The position numbers and the translations under genes are program-made. From assembly GCF_008831285.2 (NCBI RefSeq), contig NC_045150.1, positions 2,866,001 through 2,930,000 of the forward strand: a stretch of DNA of 64,000 nucleotides. Direction: 5' to 3'. The notes under the pieces were generated by a model. The model worked only from the letters and a program-made list of their open reading frames with translations, had not been told where the DNA came from and ran no database searches. Of the stretch, positions 47,020-56,506 are shown one piece after another; position 1 is the first letter of the stretch; the number at the start of each line of letters is the position of its first letter. This DNA comes from Nymphaea colorata (taxonomy: Eukaryota; Streptophyta; Magnoliopsida; Nymphaeales; Nymphaeaceae).

Positions 47020-47537
47020 GTCGGACTTGGAGAAAACAAAATCTGTTTTTTGTTCTATGGTTGTGAAGTTCCAACCCTGACTGCCGCCGCCGCTACCACC
47101 GTCGCCGTCGCTACCACCACCGCCGCCGCTGCCCTTGCTGCGCCGCCGCTGTCCTGGCCGTGACCGTGACCACCGCCGCTGTCGCCGCACCGTGGCCACG
47201 TGACTGCCTCCGTCGCTGCCCCGCCGTGGCTGTGACCACTGCTGCGTCGCTGGTGTCGTGACTGCCGACGCCAACGTCTCTGCTGACGCCTCTGCCGACG
47301 CCGACGTCCGACCACCGACGCCGACGTCCGACGCCGTCGCCTCTTCTCGGCGCGCGCTGCCAAGCGCGGCCCTCTGCTTCCGCTGCGTCCTGCTGCGTCC
47401 CGCTGCGTCCTGCTGCGTCCTGCTGCTTTCGCAGCTCCCGCCGCTTCCGCCGTTGATCCCCGACTGCGTCATCTCACCTCTTCTCTCGGTTACTGCTGCT
47501 GTGTGTGTTCTTTGGCAGCCACTTCTACCTCGTGATC
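47020..47537 (+). other. GC-rich copia leader with 10-bp minisatellite
   Basis: The untranslated leader is unusually rich in CCGCCG and CGACG triplets (47,085-47,350). It contains four 10-bp units of YGCTGCGTCC at 47,381-47,420. Composition is strikingly different from the viral DNA around it. Open frames on either strand here are low-complexity artefacts. Confidence 0.8.
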
Positions 47538-50500
47538 ATGGCTGACTCGTCTTCTTCTTCAGTCAACACTACTCTGCCTGATGTTGTGTCTGCGCGGACT
47601 GATCATGTACCGGTTCAGGTTACCACCATTCAACTTACCAAGGAGAACTATTCCCGATGGTTTGCTGCGATTACCATGGGGATTGCTGGGCGAGGACGCA
47701 TTGCCTATGTGAATGGGAGAAAGGTTGAACCTGCTGCAGATAGTCTGGCTTGGGATACATGGTTTCTTGAAGACAACCAGGTCAAAACCTGGATTGTCAA
47801 TTCAGTGTCCCCGGATATCCAACCCCTCATTCTTCGTAAGAAGACTGCAAGGGATATGTGGATTATTTTGGAGCAGATGTATGGCCAAAAGAAAAGGAAA
47901 GTTCGTGTGTATCAACTTATGAAGGATGTGTATTCCCTGCGACAAGGTGCTCTCTCGGTTGCAGACTTTTATGCAGCATTAAAATCTAAGTGGGAGGACC
48001 TTGACTATCACTCTGATATTCCATGGAGGTGTCCTCACGACCAGATGCAGTACATGACTGATAAATGGGAAAACAGGGTATTCCTTTTCTTATCCGGACT
48101 GAATGATGACTTTGAAAATATAAGGAGTCAGATTCTTAACTCTGACGAATCATTTAGTATTGAAGATGTCTATTCCCGTGTTGAAGCTGAAGAACAGAGA
48201 AGGCTGCTCTCTAGTGGACGAAAGGGGGAAGAACAGTCTGCCTATGTTAGCCGTGCCCCTGTGGGAACTCCTCGTTCTTCCCGAAAATGTACTCATTGCA
48301 AAAAACTTGGTCATACTAGGGATTTTTGTTGGGACCTGTATCCAGAGAAGAAGGATAGTAGGGGGAGGTCTTCGAGTGGGAAGAAGCCTGTATCGTCTGC
48401 AACAAGTCTGAGTGATGGGAAAGGTTCTATTTCTGCAGAGCAGATTCGTGAGCTACGAGCATATTTGAGCAAGATGGATGTTGGTCAGGCAGATACACCA
48501 GATGAGGTGAAGATCAATCAGGCATTGGCTGTTTCAGGGGGAGAAGGTACTTCTTCTATGGGTGAATGGATTGTTGACAGCGGTGCCACTCATCACATGA
48601 CTGGCAACCCCAAGCTTTTCCATGACTACAAGCTATCCTCGGGAAAGGAACGTGTGTCCCTTGCCGATGGTTCCTTTACTTCAGTGGCAGGGAAAGGGAG
48701 TCTTTCCTTGTTAAATAATTTTTTAGTTCATGATGCCTTACATGTTCCTCATCTTCCCTTAAATTTGTTATCTGTTAGTAAGATTACCAAGGAACTGAAG
48801 TGTGAGCTTATATTTTCTGAAAAACGTTGTGTTTTGCAGGACTTGGTGACAGGGAAGAGGATTGGGATTGGTTTGGTGTCTGATGGGCTGTATCGGCTTC
48901 CTATACGCGTTGTCACAGCTCTTATGTCAGCCGTCAGCAGAACAGAGAAGAAGGAGGAAGAGTGTCGTCAGTTATTTTTGTTTTGGCATGAACGCCTTGG
49001 TCATCTCCCATTTGGGATTTTGAAACATTTTTTCCCTGAACTATGTTCTAGTTTAAACATTTCCATGTTATCATGTGATGTGTGTCAGTTTGCGAAGCAT
49101 GTTAGAGCTTCTTATCCAATTTCAAATAGTCGTTCTAATAAAGCTTTCTCCTTGGTTCATTCTGATGTGTGGGGGCCTTCGGGCATTCATTCTCGTGGTG
49201 GTTTTCAATACTTTATAACCTTTATAGATGATTATTCAAGATGTACCTTTGTGTATTTGTTGAAAGATCGTAGTGAGGTGCCTCACATTATTGAAACTTT
49301 CATCCTCCTAGTGGAAAACCAATATGGAAATTCTGTCAAGACTTTTCGGTCTGATAATGCTCGTGAATATCTGTGTCTCACTGTTGAAGAATTCTTTCGA
49401 AAGAGGGGGATTGTTCATGAGACATCATGTAGTTATACCCCCCCTCAAAATGGGGTTGCTGAGAGGAAAAATCGTCAGTTGCTCAATGTCACCCGAGCCA
49501 TACTGTTCCAAAGACATCTCCCAAAATACTATTGGGGTGATGCAATCCTTACTAGTGTCTACTTGATTAATCGCATGCCCAGTCGTGTGCTAAAGGGTCG
49601 TACTCCATACTCTATGCTTCCAGGGAGTAGTCAACCTTTTCATCTTCCTCCTCGAGTCTTTGGATGTGTGTGTTTCATACACAACCACAGCCCCAATGTG
49701 AAAAAACTTGATCCCAAATCTATTAAGGGCGTCTTTCTTGGGTATTCTTCCACTCAAAAAGGTTATAAATGTCTAGATCCTACCACTGGTCGTCTTCACA
49801 TTACCAAAGATGTCACATTCTTGGAACATGTCTCCTATTTTGGTGAGAATTCTCTTCAGGGGGAGAAATTAATGTCTAAGGAAGAGTATTCTCCCACACA
49901 GGAAATTCAGTTTACAGACTTTATGGATTACAGGCGTGAAGAGAATCCTGTTGCCAAGGTGCTTGGCAAAGATGAAGATGGCAAAGATGAAGAGGGGACG
50001 ACTACTGATGTACATGAACATGAGAAGGAGGGAGAGCATCCTTTGGTGACAGAACAAGAGGGTAATCGTATGTTTGGACAGGTGTATTCCAGGAGAAGAG
50101 CTTGTACTGACAAGGTGATTGATGATGATGAGGTTACACCGAATCCCAATCCTACTTCTTCCTTGGATGATCCAAGTCGTGTTCAGAAGCAAGATGTTGG
50201 AAAAGAAAATGAGGATCTTCCTATTGCCTTGAGAAAGGGGGTCAGGTCATGTACCCAGCACCCTATTGGTAACTTCGTATCTTACTCTAGATTGAGCACT
50301 GACTATAAATGTTTTGTATCCTCCTTGGCTGTGGTTGTGATTCCCAGGAATGCTACAGAGGCTCAGGGTGACACTAAGTGGTCTCATGCAATGAAAGAAG
50401 AGATGGAAGCTTTAGACAGAAATCAGACATGGGAGGTGGTTGATATTCCTGAAGCAGCCCACTTGGTTGGGTCGAAGTGGGTCTACACTGTTAAGTACAA

Positions 50501-51887
50501 ACCAGATGGTAGCATTGAAAGGTACAAAGCACGATTGGTGGCCAAGGGGTTCAGTCAGAAATATGGGATCGACTACTTAGAGACGTTTGCTCCTGTTGCA
50601 AAGATGAAGACTGTTAGAGTTATTATTTCATTGGCGGTACTGAAGGGTTGGGAGATGTGCCAACTTGATGTAAAAAATGCCTTTCTCAATGGAGATCTCG
50701 AAGAGGAAGTGTACATGTGCATGCCACCAGGTTTTGAGAAGCCTGGAAAATGCTGTAAATTGAAGAAAGCTTTGTATGGGCTGAAACAGTCTCCCCGAGC
50801 ATGGTTTGAACGGCTCAGACTTGTTATGAAGAAACATGGCTACAAACAAGGAAATGGAGATCATACCCTGTTTGTAAAGAGAAGAGAGAGTAAAGTTACT
50901 CTACTATTGGTTTATGTTGATGATATGATTGTTACAGGTGATGATAAGGAAGAGATAGCAAGATTAAAGGGTTTACTATCTACTGAATTCGATCTAAAAG
51001 ATCTTGGTAAGCTGAAGTATTTTCTGGGTATTGAAATTGCTAGATCAGGTACAACTCTTGTACTTAGTCAAAGGAAGTATACCCTGGATCTACTAAAGGA
51101 GACAGGAAAACTGGGATGCAGACCAGCCTCTACTCCTATAGATGCTGGGCATAAACTTGGTAGCAAAGATGGAGAACTGTTGGGTGAAGAAGCTAAAGGG
51201 AGATATCAACGTCTAGTTGGCAAACTGATTTATCTCACTCTGACTAGACCTGATATCACATTTGCTGTAAATGTGATGAGTCAGTTCATGCATGCACCTA
51301 CAGATATGCACTTGAAGGCTGTAGATAGAATTTTGTGCTACTTGAAGAAGAATCCCGGAAAGGGACTTCTATATGTGCAACAAAGATCTATTGAAGTTGA
51401 AGGGTATTCTGATGCAGACTGGGCAGGCTGTGTTGACACCAGAAGATCTACTTCAGGATACTGCGTCTACTTGGGGGGAAATTTGGTTGTTTGGAGAAGC
51501 AAGAGACAAGATGTGTGTTCCCGCTCGAGTGCAGAGGCTGAATATAGGGCTGTGGCTACTGGGGTATCAGAATTGTTATGGCTGAAGATCTTATTGACAG
51601 ATATTGGAATAGAGATTGAAGGGCCTATGAGGATGTATTGTGATAATAAGTCTGCAATTAACTTGGCTAACAACCCGGTTCTTCATGATCGAACAAAGCA
51701 TGTGGAGATCGACCGTCACTTCATCAGAGAAAGAATTGATGCTAAGGAATTAACGCTACCTTACATGAAGTCTGAAGACCAAACTGCTGATGTCCTAACC
51801 AAGACCTTAAGTGTAACTCCATTTGAGAGAAATGTATCCAAGTTGGGCATGTTTGATATGTATGCCCAACTTGAGGGGGAGTGTTGA
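47538..51887 (+). CDS. Copia Gag-Pol polyprotein, intact, 1,449 aa
   Basis: The start is the ATG of MADSSSSSVNTTLP. An in-frame GTG 33 bases upstream is less likely. Gag begins with the copia pattern TIQLTKENYSRWFAAI, and a CCHC knuckle CTHCKKLGHTRDFC is at residue 251. The protease has DSGATHHMTGN with Asp347. The GAG-pre-integrase zinc region has HERLGH and CDVCQFAKH. Integrase shows the DDE triad at Asp543 (HSDVWGP), Asp606 (RSDNAREY) and Glu642 (NGVAERKNR). RT has WEVVD, YKARLVAKGFSQ and the catalytic YVDD at 1126-1129. RNase H has YSDADWAG (Asp1292), SSAEAEYRA and DNKSAI. The stop codon lies four bases inside the 3' LTR start. All catalytic residues are present, so the protein should be functional if expressed. 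Confidence 0.97.
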   Translation: MADSSSSSVNTTLPDVVSARTDHVPVQVTTIQLTKENYSRWFAAITMGIAGRGRIAYVNGRKVEPAADSLAWDTWFLEDNQVKTWIVNSVSPDIQPLILRKKTARDMWIILEQMYGQKKRKVRVYQLMKDVYSLRQGALSVADFYAALKSKWEDLDYHSDIPWRCPHDQMQYMTDKWENRVFLFLSGLNDDFENIRSQILNSDESFSIEDVYSRVEAEEQRRLLSSGRKGEEQSAYVSRAPVGTPRSSRKCTHCKKLGHTRDFCWDLYPEKKDSRGRSSSGKKPVSSATSLSDGKGSISAEQIRELRAYLSKMDVGQADTPDEVKINQALAVSGGEGTSSMGEWIVDSGATHHMTGNPKLFHDYKLSSGKERVSLADGSFTSVAGKGSLSLLNNFLVHDALHVPHLPLNLLSVSKITKELKCELIFSEKRCVLQDLVTGKRIGIGLVSDGLYRLPIRVVTALMSAVSRTEKKEEECRQLFLFWHERLGHLPFGILKHFFPELCSSLNISMLSCDVCQFAKHVRASYPISNSRSNKAFSLVHSDVWGPSGIHSRGGFQYFITFIDDYSRCTFVYLLKDRSEVPHIIETFILLVENQYGNSVKTFRSDNAREYLCLTVEEFFRKRGIVHETSCSYTPPQNGVAERKNRQLLNVTRAILFQRHLPKYYWGDAILTSVYLINRMPSRVLKGRTPYSMLPGSSQPFHLPPRVFGCVCFIHNHSPNVKKLDPKSIKGVFLGYSSTQKGYKCLDPTTGRLHITKDVTFLEHVSYFGENSLQGEKLMSKEEYSPTQEIQFTDFMDYRREENPVAKVLGKDEDGKDEEGTTTDVHEHEKEGEHPLVTEQEGNRMFGQVYSRRRACTDKVIDDDEVTPNPNPTSSLDDPSRVQKQDVGKENEDLPIALRKGVRSCTQHPIGNFVSYSRLSTDYKCFVSSLAVVVIPRNATEAQGDTKWSHAMKEEMEALDRNQTWEVVDIPEAAHLVGSKWVYTVKYKPDGSIERYKARLVAKGFSQKYGIDYLETFAPVAKMKTVRVIISLAVLKGWEMCQLDVKNAFLNGDLEEEVYMCMPPGFEKPGKCCKLKKALYGLKQSPRAWFERLRLVMKKHGYKQGNGDHTLFVKRRESKVTLLLVYVDDMIVTGDDKEEIARLKGLLSTEFDLKDLGKLKYFLGIEIARSGTTLVLSQRKYTLDLLKETGKLGCRPASTPIDAGHKLGSKDGELLGEEAKGRYQRLVGKLIYLTLTRPDITFAVNVMSQFMHAPTDMHLKAVDRILCYLKKNPGKGLLYVQQRSIEVEGYSDADWAGCVDTRRSTSGYCVYLGGNLVVWRSKRQDVCSRSSAEAEYRAVATGVSELLWLKILLTDIGIEIEGPMRMYCDNKSAINLANNPVLHDRTKHVEIDRHFIRERIDAKELTLPYMKSEDQTADVLTKTLSVTPFERNVSKLGMFDMYAQLEGEC
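51873..51881 (+). other. Copia polypurine tract
   Basis: GAGGGGGAG directly before TGTTGACGGG of the 3' LTR. It overlaps the last codons of gag-pol. Confidence 0.9.
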
Positions 51888-52121
51888 CGGGTTTTGTTGT
51901 TCGGGTCCGGATCCGTACCCGATCCGGTTTGTCCTAATTAGGACTACTTATACTTCTGTAAACCCTAATCTTTGAGTTAATGAAGTGTTGAAGAGAGAGA
52001 GTGTCTGGAGGCTAGTGGGCACCAGACCTCCTCACCCGTGGTTTTTCTTCCCTCGAGTCGAGGGTTTTCCACGTTACATCTGTGTGCTTTCTTCTACTCT
52101 CGTGCACATTTTGTTTCTACA
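51882..52121 (+). repeat. Copia 3' LTR (240 bp)
   Basis: Identical to 46,767-47,006 and followed by the target duplication CCTGC. Confidence 0.97.
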
Positions 52122-52126
52122 CCTGC

Positions 52127-53205
52127 AAAGAAAAAATTGACCTAACCTATCCAAAAGAAGAAGATGACCTAGAAGAATTAGAAATAGACCCCGATTATAA
52201 CCTTATAAATATACAAAAAATCTATAATAAATTAGAAACAAGTTGTACAGAAATAGATGACTTGCTCGGAATATTAGAAAAGGATGAAATCATAGGAGAA
52301 ATACCTACTAAACATTGGGATCGTTATAAAATAGAATGTACCCTACAGATAAAAGATCCAGGATTTACTATTTCCAACAAAAAGATAAATGCTACGAATG
52401 ACAATATTAAAGATTTTGAAACGCATATAAATGAATTGTTGAAACTAGGAGTCATAAGGAGAAGCATAAGCCCTCACAGAAGTCCTGCCTTTATTGTTAA
52501 TAAACATAGTGAACAAGTTCGTGGAAAATCAAGAATGGTCATAGACTATAGGCGACTTAATGATAATACCATAGAAGACTTTTATGATATTCCTGATAAA
52601 ACCGAACTAATCAATAGTATACAACACAGTAAAATATTTAGTAAATTTGATTGCAAATCTGGATTCTGGCAAGTAAAAATGCATACGGATGGTATTCAAT
52701 GGACTGCATTTACTTGTCCCTTAGGAAGCTTTGAATGGTTAGTTATGCCTTTTGGTTTAAAAATTGCTCCTGCTATATTCCAACGAAAAATGGATATGAT
52801 ATTTGGCTAATATAGAGGATTTGTGTGTATTTATATAGATGATTTGTGTGTATTTATATAGATGATATTCTTGTTCATAGTAAAACACAACCAGATCATA
52901 TAGGCCACCTAAAAATAGTGTTAGGAGAATTTCTACGTAATGGAATTATAATCAGTAGTAAAAAAGCACAATTCTTTAGAAAACACATAGAATATTTAGG
53001 TGTAGAGATTGGTGATGAAAAAATCAAACTACAACCACATATAGCAACTAAAGCTTTGGAATTTGAGATACATGATATTAAAAGCCTCCAACGGTTTTTA
53101 GGATTTGTAAACTATGCTCGACCATTTATTAAAGACTTAGGAAAAATGGTCGGCCCATTATATAGTAAACTCGGCCAAACTGGGGTTAAAGCTTTTAAAT
53201 ACAGA
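52127..53205 (+). pseudogene. Viral reverse transcriptase
   Basis: The frame resumes after the copia with an acidic linker, then RT: INELLKLGVIRRSISPHRSP, SRMVIDYRRLNDNTI, FDCKSGFWQVKMHTDG and EWLVMPFGLKIAPAIFQRK. A stop at 52,808 replaces a Gln codon of the family pattern. At 52,818-52,863 a 23-bp tandem duplication doubles the DNA coding for the catalytic YIDD and shifts the frame. The remainder (52,846-53,205) continues with DDILVHSKTQPDHIGHL, KAQFFRKHIEYLGVEI and LQRFLGFVNYARPFI. In the virus this enzyme copies pregenomic RNA into DNA. Confidence 0.88.
52818..52863 (+). repeat. 23-bp tandem duplication at the RT active site
   Basis: GATTTGTGTGTATTTATATA plus GAT occupies 52,818-52,840 and again 52,841-52,863, identical. 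It doubles the codons for the YIDD motif. Confidence 0.93.
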
Positions 53206-53209
53206 AGAT

Positions 53210-53659
53210 ATGAAACAAATAGAAAAAGTCAAGGAAGCAATAAATTACTTACCAGAAATGTATCTACCCCTAGATTCAGATTTTTTAATAATTGAAACTG
53301 ATGGATGTATTAACGGGTGGGGAGCAGTGTTAAAAAGGAAACTCAATAACTATGCATCCAAAGTAACTGAAGTCGTTTGCAGATATAGCAGCGGCCAGTA
53401 CAAAGAAAAGAGACTCTCCAGTAGTATAGATCAGGAAATTCTTGCAGTAATATATGGGCTCAATAGTTTTCGGTTATTTTTGCTCAACAAAAAAGAAATA
53501 ATAGTTAGGACCGATTGTGATGCTATTGTAAAATTTTATGAGAATAAAGATTCTAAAAGAATAAGTCAGAGAAGATGGATATCCTTTAAAGATACCCTTA
53601 TAAACCAAAATTATAAAGTAACATTTGAACACATAAAAGGAGAAAACATTGATGAATAA
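53210..53659 (+). pseudogene. Viral RNase H
   Basis: After a frame change near 53,195 the RNase H domain is open for 149 codons. It has IIETDGCINGWGAVL with the catalytic Asp, VCRYSSGQYKEKRLSS, DQEILAVIYGLNSFRLFLLN with the catalytic Glu, VRTDCDAIVKFYENK with the second Asp, and VTFEHIKGENIDE at the end. The polyprotein frame stops at 53,657. RNase H removes the RNA template during reverse transcription. Confidence 0.88.
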
Positions 53660-53682
53660 GTAGACATCTAAAAGATGAATAG

Positions 53683-53923
53683 AGACATTGATGTTTAAGA
53701 ATCAGAAATTAGAAGACTTAATAAAATTGTAAGTTATCTCGACCAATCCAGAGTAAGGTTACATGACCTTAACCCTGTTTTCTCCATCGAGATCAGAAAA
53801 GTTAGTGATGATCTTTTAGACATTGTTTTAAGCATGCAACAGTTAGTTGATGACATGAAACAAGAAAGGGTTCAAGCATCTTCATCTCGTTCTTCAAATG
53901 ACACATCTGCATGTAGACATTAG
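53683..53923 (+). pseudogene. Short coiled-coil ORF remnant after RNase H
   Basis: A frame with ESEIRRLNKIVSYLDQSRVR and MQQLVDDMKQERVQASSSRS ends at TAG 53,921. Heptad-like hydrophobic spacing suggests a coiled coil. Its second half is repeated, inverted, at 58,900-59,005. It may be an upstream part of the following ORF or a separate small protein. Confidence 0.4.
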
Positions 53924-53983
53924 TCATGGTAAACAAGATAGAATGCATTGTTTCATTTGATATTTTTCTTATTACAGGACAAG

Positions 53984-56180
53984 ATGACCTCTACAAACCA
54001 GTTGCCTCTTGACCCAGACCTAGGATTACCAATCTTCCCACCTCATTCAAATTTGGTCTTTCGAACTTCTCCAGGCCTCATCCTTGATCTAAAAGATCAT
54101 GTCCTTCTAGACAATCTTTGGCAAAACAAAAGAAATCCCTCATACCCAAAAATCCTTTCTTTATTAGCCAGCCATCCCAACTTGAAAAACAGGCAACTTC
54201 AGTCCAAAACTCTGCCAGAACTCTCCCTGAATCATATACCCCTCCGACCTCAAAGCTTGGATGTTTATCTTACCCTAGAAAGGAACCTAAAAGCAGCCCA
54301 AGCAGAAATAAGTTGGCGGAAAAAGAAAAAAGAAGAGCTAAATGAGAAAATACAAGCTCTAGAAACAGAGAATAGACTCCTCAGGGAACATGTTGAAGAA
54401 GAAATTAGGAAATTAGGAGAAAAAAGAGAAACAGTTCCCCCAAACATCCCATTAGTCAAAGAACAGATCTATCATTTGGTGATGAAGGCAAAAAGAAAAC
54501 AACAGGTTGACATGCAGAATCTATTGAGGACCATGACACGACATTCAAAGAAGAAAAAGCCTGGTTTGGAATTTGCTTTGCTGAAACATAGACACAACCC
54601 CCATGAAGAAAGTTCTTTCTGTGAATGTGAACAAGGATTTTCCATTATACAAGCCACTCTTAACCTTAGAAAGTGGTAGGATCAAGAGATTCAGGGGATA
54701 AAACTTTCCCCCAAAACTCTTTTGGAGCAAGCATTTTTAAAACGAGCACTAGTCACGAAAGAAGAGCAAGTAAAACATCTTGATTTTCATTAGCGGTTGG
54801 CATACACATTAAGAAGGATGTTTAAACTTGGAAACATAAAGCCTTATGGATATGTTAATTTAGACATTGAAACCAATGTTATCACTGGCGTATCGTATCG
54901 CGTATCGGTCGGGCCAACCTATACGCCGTATCGTAACGTATCGTAAATGTATCGTAACGTATCGTAAAATTAATTTTTAATTTGTAAAAAATATTAAAAA
55001 ATTATAAAAAAATAGAAAAAATCAGAAAAAATTTAAATAAATTCGAAAAAACAAGAAAAAATCAAGAAAAATGTATTTAAAGGAACATTCATCATTCATG
55101 TATATGAAGTATGAACTATGAAGTATGAATATGAACAACACATTCCAAAATAAGAAATCAGACATTCAAAAATCAAAATAACATACTAAGCAGCGGAAGA
55201 GTATTCGATTACATCACAATTCATAAGTTCAGAAGTCAAAACATATAGACATAGTTATCATCTTTCATGATCCAAAAAGCCCTCTTTCTCCAAGCTTTCC
55301 ACTGTGCCCTCTACGAGAAAGAAAGCTATCTCACGGGCAAAACTTAAAGCAAATGTGGAAAATCTCTTCCTCCCACGTCTCTTGCAATGTTTAGAAACAA
55401 GAAGAGAGAGAGAGAGGAGCATATCTTTTGAAATAAAATGAAAAAAAGGGTCCATCGGACCCTTTTGCCATTTTTCCCCCGTATCGTACGATACGGGGGT
55501 GTATCGACCGTATCGTACGATACAGTGCCCGTATCGTACGATACGGGCGATACGCCTACGATACACCTCCGTATCGTGTATTGTAGGCGTGTCGTATCGT
55601 TTTTGTTGATACAGACGATACGTATCGTACGATACGCGTCCGTATCGTACGATACGGATAACATTGATTGAAACTATTCGTCCTTCGTATAAATACCCTT
55701 GTGACGCGAAACATGAGATCACAATCAACATCTATACTTCACAATTTCCCCTGCAGACCCGTATTCCTGAAGAAACTCTTCGAACTCTTCTCATTACTGA
55801 AGATGTATATTCACAACTAAAGCGTTGGAGAGCATATACCATAGCTGCAGACCAATATGCCCGGTGGACGAGATCTACTTGTATGGTAGCTGAAGATAAA
55901 AATACACGCATCTTCCTAGCAGATACTTGACTTACGGAGAAATTTTACATTCTTTTCCAAAGTATCTTACAGATAAACCCTGGCCTCTGTGAACACTTCT
56001 ACTAAATTTATGACAGTAGTCCTGCAAAATGAACCGGTGATGACCAAAATGTCGGAGCAGTCATTCACAGAGACGACAATGAAGATGAGTGAAATGTTGG
56101 TGATGAAGGAGAATGGGATGATAATGAACAATACGAAGAAGAAATTATCGAAGAAATTGGAAACAACTAGAAAAAAGTAG
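53984..56180 (+). pseudogene. Post-RT viral ORF with coiled coil, V1 copy
   Basis: It starts at ATG 53,984 (TSTNQLPLDPDLGLPIF), 5 bases after a splice-acceptor-like TTATTACAG. Residues about 115-160 form a Lys/Glu-rich coiled coil (KKKKEELNEKIQALETEN). Then come a basic segment, a Cys-containing ECEQGF and a long tail with LITEDVYSQLKRW and EDKNTRIFL, ending in an acidic stretch. A stop at 54,677 and one near 54,792 stand where the V2 copy has sense codons, and the MITE interrupts the frame at 54,874. Caulimovirids with an ORF after RT use it as a translation activator or, in tungrovirus, as a spliced accessory protein. No sequence motif decides which. Confidence 0.6.
54874..55666. mobile_element. 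hAT-like MITE with GTATCG/CGATAC palindromic interior
   Basis: Perfect 10-bp terminal inverted repeats CAATGTTATC (54,874-54,883) and GATAACATTG (55,657-55,666) are flanked by the 8-bp direct duplication ATTGAAAC (54,866-54,873 and 55,667-55,674). The second viral unit has the empty site with a single ATTGAAAC (57,931-57,938 complement), so borders are certain. The 793-bp element has no coding capacity. Both ends consist of many overlapping CGTATCGTACGATACG palindromes (54,890-54,970 and 55,480-55,655). The 8-bp duplication fits the hAT superfamily. Confidence 0.93.
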
Positions 56181-56506
56181 GGACGAAGCTGTTGAGTCCT
56201 TAACCCTGCAGCCTAACGTTTATCAAGACCGGTAAAACTTGACCCTTATAAGTCATGGTTAAACTTTCCATGGGTACAGTGCTTCCCATGTAAAACGTAA
56301 GCATCATCCGTTTGAGAAGAAACGTGATAAACTTCTCTTTGGGAAAATCCCCCAAGTTAAACATAGGATTTGCGTTGTAAATCATCGCCTCAAAATCTAC
56401 CCTGAAAAAACCCTCTAGGATAAATATGGGTTTTACGTTTGTAAATTTTCGGCATAAAAATTTACCCTGTGACGCACCCCACAGTAAAAGCTCTGGGTCT
56501 CATCCT
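56181..56506 (+). other. Viral 3' non-coding region, V1
   Basis: Non-coding region following the acidic tail, identical in plan to 57,097-57,420 of V2. In V2 it leads into the promoter. Here it is cut at 56,506 and joined to the inverted leader of V2. Confidence 0.6.

Larger units (their letters stand above)
46767..52121 (+). mobile_element. Intact young Ty1/copia retrotransposon
   Basis: 5,355 bp with two 240-bp LTRs that I find identical base for base, a perfect 5-bp target duplication CCTGC, a canonical primer site, an uninterrupted gag-pol frame of 1,449 codons and a polypurine tract. Nothing essential is missing. It interrupts the viral polyprotein of unit V1. Identical LTRs mean the insertion is recent relative to all other elements here. 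It may be transposition competent. Confidence 0.97.
46762..52126. repeat. 5-bp target-site duplication of the copia
   Basis: CCTGC at 46,762-46,766 and CCTGC at 52,122-52,126. Removing the element and one copy restores a continuous viral frame. Confidence 0.92.
44221..56506 (+). other. Endogenous pararetrovirus unit V1 (Caulimoviridae)
   Basis: With the copia and MITE removed, this plus-strand unit is about 6.1 kb: a short rearranged fragment, primer site, long leader, small ORFs, a Cys-rich and protease region, RT, RNase H, a small ORF, a larger ORF with a coiled coil, and a 3' non-coding region. RT wording (FDCKSGFWQVKMHTDGIQWT, FEWLVMPFGLKIAPAIF) and RNase H wording (TDGCINGWGAVL, YGLNSFRLFLLNKKEI) are of the Caulimoviridae type. 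There is no integrase and no LTR. I do not see a movement protein or full capsid, so part was probably lost. The genus is not assigned. Multiple stops and frameshifts show that it is a defective fossil. Confidence 0.85.
53833..56506 (+). repeat. Left arm of viral inverted repeat
   Basis: It pairs with 57,097-59,005 in opposite orientation over its whole length except the 793-bp MITE and 8-bp duplication. Outer borders are CATGCAACAGTT at 53,833 and its complement ending at 59,005. Inner borders are CTCTGGGTC-TCATCCT on the left and its complement at 57,097. Confidence 0.9.

Noticed and set aside
47002-47472. Long minus-strand frames rich in Arg, Gly and Ser in the copia leader
   Set aside because: Low-complexity read-through of CCGCCG/CGACG repeats opposite the copia leader. 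Several frames are open at once, as expected from composition.
53178-53295. The overlapping frame past 53,210 as a separate protein
   Set aside because: It is the wrong-frame continuation of RT after a frameshift. The RNase H frame starting at 53,210 holds the conserved motifs.
54880-55660. Repeated GTATCG units as a CRISPR array or satellite
   Set aside because: Exact terminal inverted repeats, an 8-bp target duplication and an empty paralogous site show a MITE. There are no regular repeat-spacer units.
44253-56506. Unit V1 as an ordinary LTR retrotransposon
   Set aside because: No LTRs, no integrase and no polypurine/LTR ends. RT and RNase H wording and the promoter/primer-site layout fit Caulimoviridae better.
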